From: Acanthamoeba sp. SK_2022b
Taxonomy: Eukaryota; Discosea; Longamoebia; Acanthamoebidae
DNA length: 17,865 nucleotides
Direction: 5' to 3'
Assembly: GCA_027943245.1 (NCBI GenBank)
Contig: JANDJZ010000853.1
Location: forward strand, 1 to 17,865
Shown here: piece after piece, positions 10,121 to 17,865 of the stretch
Numbering within the stretch: position 1 is the first letter of the stretch
Layout: each line of letters starts with the position of its first letter
Made by a program: the position numbers and the translations under genes
Notes under the pieces: generated by a model
The model's database searches: none
What the model was told of the DNA's origin: nothing
The model's input: the letters and a program-made list of their open reading frames with translations, nothing else

Positions 10121-10672
10121 GGTGTTATGATGTTTTTTGAGGTGTTATGGTGGTGATGTGGTGATGTGGTGGTGTGGTGGTGTTGTTGTGATGGTGTGGT
10201 GATGGTGTGGTGATGGTGTGGTGATGGTGTGGTGTTGTGATGGTGTTGTGGTGGTGTTGTTGTGATGGTGTGGTGATGGTGTTGTGATGGTGTGGTGATG
10301 GTGTGGTGTTGTGATGGTGCTGTGGTGATGTGGTGGTGTTGTGGTGGTGATGATGTGGAGTTGTGGTGATGTTGTGGTGGTGCTGTGGTGGTGATACTGT
10401 GGTGCAGTGGTTGTGTTGTGGTGCTGGTGTGGTGATGGTGATGGTGATGGTGATGGTGATGGTGATGGTGATGGTGATGGTGATGGTGATGGTGATGGTG
10501 ATGGTGATGGTGATGGTGATGGTGATGGTGATGGTGATGATGTGAAGTTGTGGGTATGCTGTGAAATTGTGGTGCTGTTGTGGTGGTGATGTGGTGATGG
10601 TGTAGTGTTGTGGTGGGGTTTTGGTGGTGCTGTGGTGTTGTGGTGGTGTCAGGTTGTGGTGGTGGTGGTGGT
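10121..10672. repeat. Satellite block 7, GT-rich polarity
   Basis: GTGTGGTGATGGTGTGGTG-type units, including a pure hexanucleotide array listed separately. It fades at about 10672 into unique sequence. All long open frames here are simple-repeat artefacts. Confidence 0.92.
10431..10540 (+). repeat. (GGTGAT)n hexanucleotide array
   Basis: About 18 nearly perfect tandem copies of GGTGAT within block 7. Its homogeneity contrasts with the degenerate surroundings and points to recent slippage expansion. Confidence 0.95.
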
Positions 10673-11218
10673 TGTGAATATGCTGGGTGTGTGGAGTACC
10701 ATGAATAGTGAAGAAGTGAAGAAAGAACAGGTCTTTCTTGCCTTTTATTGATGAGTGCAGCCAGTAGTGGTACACTTTCTCGTAGACAGTGGGTTGTGCT
10801 ACAAGCACAACTCTGCTTGGGACATGCTTAATGAGCCTTAGCTCATCAGTAAGTGCTCCTGAATGACAGTTGCTGAGTTTACTGATTTACTCACAACAGT
10901 GGTGTTATTGGTGGTGATGTTATGGTGTCCTTCTTACATCCTAATCAAGTGTGACTAGTAGCAATCCAGTACTGTGAAATAATCTCTGCACCAAACATTT
11001 GTGTGGTATATGGTGTGTAGTGGTGCATGGTATAGTGTGATGAATGGTGCATGGTGTGTGCTGTGTTGTGGCATGGTGTACTCTAGAGCATAGCACAATG
11101 TCTCTCTGTGTGTGTGCACCACAGTCACATGGTGTGTGTAGTGTGTTTGAGGGCAAAGAAGTCTACAAAGCCCATTTACATTGCCAACTGAATAATCTTT
11201 GTCCTGATAGAAAAAACC
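10673..11218. other. Intergenic spacer between satellite and DHFR-TS
   Basis: Mostly unique sequence downstream of DHFR-TS. It holds a short perfect hairpin (GTTGTGCT 10793-10800, AGCACAAC 10804-10811), small satellite-like patches at about 10892-10925 and 10998-11075, and on the minus strand a TGTAAA near 11180-11175 that could act as a 3'-end signal about 40 nt beyond the DHFR-TS stop. No coding region is supported. Confidence 0.55.
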
Positions 11219-13697
<2,479 letters not shown>

Positions 13698-13746
13698 CAA
13701 TCATCATAAGAAAAAAGGGTGTACGGCGACCCAGCTTCCTGCCCGA

Positions 13747-13760
13747 TTTTGGCGCCAAAA
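13747..13760 (-). promoter_or_regulatory. E2F-type palindrome in the DHFR-TS promoter
   Basis: TTTTGGCGCCAAAA is a perfect 14-bp palindrome and matches the classical E2F/DP site (TTTSSCGC on both strands). A second overlapping half-site, GTTGGCG, lies next to it on the minus strand. It is centred about 57 nt upstream of the DHFR-TS start codon. DHFR and TS are textbook E2F-driven S-phase genes in animals and plants. Binding here is inferred. Confidence 0.65.
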
Positions 13761-13782
13761 CGCCAACGTTTGGGATATGAGT

Positions 13783-13900
13783 TGTGCTGGTGGTGCCGTG
13801 TGGTGGTCAGCTTTGCGGGGTGTGGAGAAGGTGGTGTTTAGTGATGTGGTGGTGCCATGGTGTTGTGGGGTGCCAGTGCAGTGGTGTGGTGATGCAACAT
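13783..13900. repeat. Satellite-like GT-rich patch upstream of DHFR-TS
   Basis: GTGCTGGTGGTG, GTGATGTGGTGGTG and GTTGTGGGGTG units, diverged but clearly of the same family as the large array 3 kb away. It starts about 85 bp upstream of the DHFR-TS start codon. Confidence 0.7.
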
Positions 13901-14700
13901 TCTGGTCTGCCCAATCAGCAAAGATGGTGTGAGGACAGAGGTTGACCAAGAAGAAATTCTTAACAAGAATGTGCATCTGATTATAGAGCTGCCATGATCT
14001 GTGGAGGCACAATAAATGAAGTCCAGAAGTCTATGAAGCCCTGAAAGTGGGCTCCTGCCAACTTTATAAGTTTATAAGTTGGCAGGAGCCCACTTAGCTG
14101 CTGGTGTCAGGTTGTAGTCCATTAATCTTGCCACCACTGCTTCCCAGTCTTCCCCCCATCCTTCTACTGAAAAAACTGGCATGTCTTCTAAGCCTTGTTA
14201 TAACTAAGATGCCATTAAAAAAGTGTCAGTTTTTACCCACTGTAAAGATACACTACAAATAATGTGCAAGCCCTCAAAAGGGCCAACAAGCCAGACTGGG
14301 GTGTGGTAGGCATGGAGGGTGGGCTAGGTGGAAACAAAATTGTAGGTGTACAGTCAGGGGTGGGGGATAGTGTTGAGCTTGTTATGGTTGACAGAGAAGG
14401 TTAGACACTGCAGGTGCTTGACATTGTCAAATAAGTTGGCCAAATTGATGGTGTCAGTGACTGTGTTGGTGTTGCAGTTGGTGTGATTAAGGGTGTTCCA
14501 TCTTGCATGGTGCCACATGCAAATGTCATCAAATTTATCAAGCTATGCGAATCCATCACACAGAGGAATAAGATACCAGGTTCCTATTGTTCTACTCCAA
14601 ATATTCCTGTTCTCAGCAAAGTGCAAGGTGCTCCACACTCTCTTGTTACCGGATTCAGTGCATAAAGTTCGTGCGTTACACGAGGCTGCCCTGTAGTCGT
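13901..14700. other. Mostly non-coding interval with a possible decayed reading frame
   Basis: Apart from the hairpin, this stretch shows no convincing gene. On the plus strand, about 14380-14665 reads as a protein-like frame (VDREG, LDIVK, VGQIDGVSD, VIKGVPSCMVPHANVIKF) broken by TAG and TAA codons near 14401 and 14431. I do not recognise the family. It may be a remnant of a transposon or gene, or a chance frame. Confidence 0.3.
14045..14095. repeat. Perfect 20-bp inverted repeat (hairpin)
   Basis: The left arm at 14045-14064 (AAGTGGGCTCCTGCCAACTT) is the exact reverse complement of 14076-14095. The 11-nt AT-rich spacer is TATAAGTTTAT. The surroundings are unique non-coding sequence. It could be the remains of a foldback element, a structured RNA or a cruciform-forming site. 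Confidence 0.9.
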
Positions 14701-14712
14701 CTTTTTTTTGCT

Positions 14713-14718
14713 TTTATT
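14713..14718 (-). terminator. AATAAA polyadenylation signal for the SAM gene
   Basis: AATAAA on the minus strand, about 90 nt beyond the proposed SAM-gene stop and followed by an A-rich run (AGCAAAAAAAAG). The position fits a 3'-end signal. Confidence 0.5.
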
Positions 14719-14809
14719 GTGGTAAGAAAAATACCTTACCCACCAAAATCGATAAGGGCGACGATGAGCAAGGAGCAAAAGGCTGGTGTGGGGCGGCAGC
14801 TTCGGCATG

Positions 14810-15096
14810 TCAATTCTGGCCTGTGGCGGAAACAGGGTGTTGCTGATCCGCAGCTGTGGGCGGCCATCCAAAGCAAAATGGAGAGCCATCCAGACTGGAC
14901 AAATCGCATAGAGAATTCGTTTTCGGTCACCTATCTTCGTCAGGCCCATCTCGATTAGATCTGTTGGCTTGATTCGTAAGATTTTAACGGCAAAGGTGGT
15001 GAAGCCATTGAGGGAAAGGATGGGCAGAAGATCAGTGATGCCATACTTCTTCGCCCAGACCACCACCTCACCATCAACGACTTGTGTGGCGTCCAT
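14810..15096 (-). CDS. Small SAM (sterile alpha motif) domain protein
   Basis: From ATG 15096 the frame encodes a near-complete SAM domain: VVVWAKKYGITDLLPIL, then NGFTTF, DLIEMGLTKIGDRKRILYAI. This is the five-helix SAM pattern with the conserved Gly-Asp-Arg before the last helix. SAM domains mediate protein-protein contacts or RNA binding. Proposed exons are 15096-14901 and 14853-14810, with a 47-nt GT-AG intron (donor GTCCAG) and a 79-aa product ending TGA. A second acceptor at 14822-14821 is in frame and would drop 11 codons. An unspliced reading runs on to about 14584 but loses protein-like character after the SAM domain. ATG 15144 is an alternative start (16 residues longer), and a CTACAG acceptor just before 15096 leaves open that this is a downstream exon. 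The domain is sure; the ends are not. Confidence 0.6.
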
Positions 15097-15321
15097 GACT
15101 GTAGACAAAAAGGACAAATTGCCTCCGCTATGAAGGAAACGCATAACAAAAAAAATGTTATCAATTTTTGTGGTACCGAATTTGGGTGTTGTGTACCCCT
15201 TACGGTTTGTCGAGAACAGGAATAATCACTGCACCCTCACGCTGGCGCACAGGCCAACTGCTCAGAACCAGCTAGCGTGATAGGGGAATAAGATGATTCC
15301 TAAACAAGCAAAACAAACAGA
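15097..15321. other. Intergenic region between PPR and SAM genes
   Basis: About 225 bp that must hold the PPR 3' end and the promoter/5' UTR of the SAM gene, both on the minus strand. I see no TATA box or AATAAA for the PPR gene and no further gene. Confidence 0.5.
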
Positions 15322-16734
15322 TTACTGAAGCTGGCCACTGAGCGCCAAGCGGTCTGTCTCCTGGGTAACAATGTAACCCATCAGGTGGACCAGGGACGCA
15401 CTGGGACGCACTCCTCGCCGCTTCATTTCATCATAAAGATCAAAGGCCTTGGCGTTGTTTTGCGCCAAGTGATTTGCCTAATCAGACGAGAGAAAGGGTT
15501 ATAAGTTAAGTGAGGGCACACTAAAACGATGAACATAAAACGCCTACCTGTATCAGGTTGAAGAAACCAAGCGCATTTATCGGTGTATCGGTTTGCACCA
15601 TCTCGTCGAGCAGTGCATCGGCCTTGCGAGGGATACAAGATGGAGTTGGTTAAGAAAGAAAGACTCGGTCGAGCAGATTGGCAGGGTACCTGAGCAATGG
15701 CTTCGCTCACTGCTTCACCGCGGTCGGTAGCAGCAACTGGTGTGATAGAGATGGAGGGTGAGAGAGCAGCAGCAGCAGCAGCAGCCGAAACAGTCAAAAA
15801 ACAAAGATACCTTGCTGGCGAACGCCGTTCAAGAGATAACTGCACATGTCAGGGCGGGGAGGAAAGCCAGCCGCCTTGTGTTCCTTATATAGGTCTGCGT
15901 AAAGAGGGCATGCCACACGCATCCAGAAGAAATGAATCAATTACAAGTGAAGTGATCCCAAGCGCCAAGACGCGCGCGGTGTAGGTGGACGCGTTACCAA
16001 AGGCCTTGCGCATGTCAGCAGTGTTCGCATAGGCCTTTACGAGAAGGGAAAAGGTGTAACTGTCCTTGGCCACTCCGTCTGCGGCCATCTCTTCCAAAAC
16101 GGTGCTAATCTCAGGCGAACGGCCAAACTTGATGTGCCCCGCAAGAATGGTGTTGTAGGTCCGAGTAGAGGGCCGGACACCTAGTCGTCCCACCCAAACC
16201 GAGGTGAGAGAGGGAGGAGGGGTTTTTCACGGGACGCTGTACGTGGTCAACCGAGGACTGTCAGTACCAGCTTTTTTCATGGTTCGCAAAGCACGCCAAC
16301 TTCTGTCCAGGGTTTCGGCGCCAAGGCAGCATGCTTCGATCAAGGAGTTGTAGACAGACTGTCCGCCCAGACCGGGATCTGCACACATCCGAATATTCAT
16401 CCAATCACCACAGTCGGTTGAGCCAGCGTAATATTAGGCCGGTTATCTATGCGTGTTTTATACACAACACACAACACACAAATAAAGGCGGGGCGTTGGG
16501 CGGTACGTCTGCCACTCAGGCTATCAACCCACGCGAACGCTTCGTCGATCCCTTCGGCCTACGCTCGAAAGAAGGAGAAGATGAACAAACGCACATACGC
16601 CTGCAGAGGGAGAGGGAAGAGGGGGGGGGGCACCAAACCTTGGCAGCGGCCAGAACTGCGGCACTGTAATGAAGCGTCTCGGGCTGCACGTTCCGACGAG
16701 CCATCTTACGCAGGACACTGTGCCACACACCCAC

Positions 16735-16803
<69 letters not shown>

Positions 16804-17865
16804 CACACAACACACACACAACACACACACACACTCGCGTGAGCCGGAGGATCCCAGGCAGGCAGAAGAGAGGAGGCGCACTCCTGCACAAGATCCCAGC
16901 GCTTGGACTCGCCGTAGATGGTGATGAGATTCTTGTAGGTGACCGCTGTAGCCGGTATCTTTTGTCGCTTGGACATTTGGAAATAGATCTGGTGGGCCCG
17001 CTGGAACCTGCGCGCCCCCACAAGGGCCGACATATAGGCATCGTAGAACTGGGCATCCAGAGCCACCCCCTCGTCGACGAGCTGCTCAAGGTACACGCAC
17101 AAGCGGGTGAGAAGCCACTGTTGTGGTCGCCAGCCCAAAGATCGACAACGCAAGCTCGCTTCTCTCTCTCTCTCTCTCTCTCCCCCTCTCTCCCGCTCTC
17201 CCCTCAGAAGACAAGGCCACCTTGTCATAGATGGCATCAGCGGCTGAGATGGTGTCGGGGCGATTTGCGGCTCGTACGACGTCGGCGTAGACAGCAAGGC
17301 TCGGCGCTTCCACACCTGATGCGTTTGTTTTTTGTTTTTTGTTTTTTGTTTTTTTTTTTTTTTTTTGTTTTTTTGTTGTCGGTAAAAGAACCACGAAACG
17401 CGCGTTATTAATTTTGTTTATATATATATATATATATTTATGTATAAATATGCGGAGAACTGGTTGCCACCAGTGACGGACCGTGGGAGATCTCGTGCGC
17501 ATAAAGGTCCAAGAAATAGAATGGCGAGATTACGGAATAAAATAAGAAGAAGAAGAAGAAGAACAGCAACGATCATGGCCGGAACATAATCGCCGGTGCC
17601 CAGACGGAAAGCTACTACTGATTGTTGTTTCCGGAGGAGCTAGGGGTGGTACCTTTAGTTTGCATCTCGCGCAGCAAGTTGTTGGCCTTGTCTAGCCTCT
17701 TTGAGCGAGCAAACACCTCAATAAGGGCCGCATAAGTGGTGGCGTCGAGGGAATGTCGGTCGTGCTCTTTCAAAAAGGCGGAGGCCATCTGCACTGCTTT
17801 GCTGAATTCCCCCCGTTGGGCAAGTTGCTGGCTTTCCAAGAGCGCACTGGTGCTGATGTTGCTTT
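15322..17865 (-). CDS. Pentatricopeptide-repeat (PPR) protein, 3' 11 exons (5' end outside window)
   Basis: PPR proteins bind RNA, usually in mitochondria or plastids. Exons: 17865-17653 (partial), 17315-17221, 17081-16882, 16717-16639, 16558-16507, 16378-16268, 16180-15998, 15894-15811, 15736-15690, 15622-15548, 15477-15322, ending TAA. All junctions are GT-AG with consistent phase; introns are 67-164 nt, except the first (337 nt). The 430 visible residues hold about ten 35-36-residue repeats, recognisable by TTYAALIEVFARSKRLDKA, VTYKNLITIYGESKRWD, SVYNSLIEACC, RTYNTILAGHIKFGR, DSYTFSLLVKAYANTADMRKAF and AFDLYDEMKRRGVRPS. Splice choices were set by keeping the repeat period. There are no C-terminal E/DYW editing or Smr domains: it ends shortly after the last repeat, so it looks like a P-class protein. 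Any targeting peptide lies outside the window. Confidence 0.9.
15765..15785. repeat. (AGC)n trinucleotide run in a PPR intron
   Basis: About seven AGC/GCA units in the 15810-15737 intron, intronic by the exon model, so not a coding homopolymer. Confidence 0.85.
16737..16834. repeat. (CA)n microsatellite in a PPR intron
   Basis: A (CA)n run of more than 30 units with a few CAACA interruptions toward 16834. It fills most of the 16881-16718 intron; in the sense strand it is (TG)n just before the acceptor GGCACAG. Confidence 0.95.
17160..17208. repeat. (CT)n microsatellite in a PPR intron
   Basis: CT-rich run in the 17220-17082 intron; the sense strand reads (GA)n, a purine tract just after the donor AAG|GTGGCC. 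Confidence 0.95.
17316..17652 (-). other. Long simple-sequence-rich PPR intron
   Basis: At 337 nt, the longest intron in the window. It holds (GAA)n at 17545-17562, (TA)n at 17418-17437 and a poly-T/A tract at 17325-17377. The PPR period across the junction (REMQTKG, then VEAPSLAVY) is complete without any extra exon. Donor GTACCA, acceptor CATCAG. Confidence 0.8.

Noticed and set aside
3384..10808. Many long open frames rich in His/Thr/Pro or Val/Cys/Trp
   Set aside because: They arise because the satellite is built from 3-nt-based units lacking stop codons; both strands and several frames are open at once, there are no domains, and composition is set by the repeat.
10793..10811. Short hairpin GTTGTGCT-ACA-AGCACAAC as part of a tRNA
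   Set aside because: No cloverleaf, no T-arm or D-arm consensus around it; an 8-bp stem alone is weak evidence.
14764..14958. Plus-strand frame MSKEQKAGVGRQL..., antisense to the SAM gene
   Set aside because: It looks protein-like but overlaps the minus-strand SAM exon, has no recognised domain, and the SAM reading is far better supported.
16449..17411. 320-aa plus-strand frame containing (HT)n
   Set aside because: It is antisense to several PPR exons and driven by the (CA)n microsatellite; no domain is present.
17316..17652. Hidden exon in the long PPR intron (frame LDLYAHEISHGPS near 17510-17475)
   Set aside because: The PPR repeat length across the flanking exons is already complete, and including this segment would break the period.

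Overview
The window is nuclear DNA of a microbial eukaryote. The main clue is an intact-looking gene with dihydrofolate reductase (DHFR) fused in front of thymidylate synthase (TS). This fusion is typical of bikonts (plants, algae, alveolates, stramenopiles and others); animals and fungi keep the two enzymes separate. Many short spliceosomal introns (about 50-165 nt, one of 337 nt), a pentatricopeptide-repeat (PPR) gene and a Ty1/copia retrotransposon fit a protist, alga or oomycete-like organism. I cannot name the lineage.

Layout. (1) 1-3380: the 3' part of a dead Ty1/copia element: protease/pre-integrase, DD35E integrase, reverse transcriptase with YVDD, and RNase H, ending in a 3' LTR at 3154-3380. 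It carries six in-frame TGA codons, a TAG tied to one frameshift, and many changes that look like CpG decay. (2) 3381-10672: about 7.3 kb of degenerate simple-sequence satellite built on CACCACAAC / GTTGTGGTG. It is split into seven blocks of alternating strand polarity. Some switch points are short perfect palindromes. Others hold small islands of unique sequence that are related to one another, one of them a 140-bp foldback. (3) 10673-11218: short unique spacer. (4) 11219-13697, minus strand: the DHFR-TS gene, which I could resolve into 14 exons (487 aa), two of its 13 introns being GC-AG. A perfect E2F-type palindrome lies 50 nt upstream of the start codon. (5) 13783-14700: mostly non-coding, with a patch of the same satellite, a perfect 20-bp hairpin and a faint decayed reading frame. 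(6) about 14810-15096, minus strand: a small SAM-domain gene. (7) 15322-17865, minus strand: the 3' 11 exons of a PPR gene (430 aa seen, 5' end outside the window), with microsatellites in its introns.

The three host genes lie on the same strand but show no shared pathway. DHFR-TS supplies dTMP and recycles folate for S phase, which agrees with the E2F-type site. The PPR protein is probably an organellar RNA-binding factor. The SAM protein is likely a small interaction module. The left half of the window is a repeat compartment and the right half is gene-dense. Exon structures were derived by hand from family conservation, reading-frame phase and splice-site sequence; no transcript data were available.
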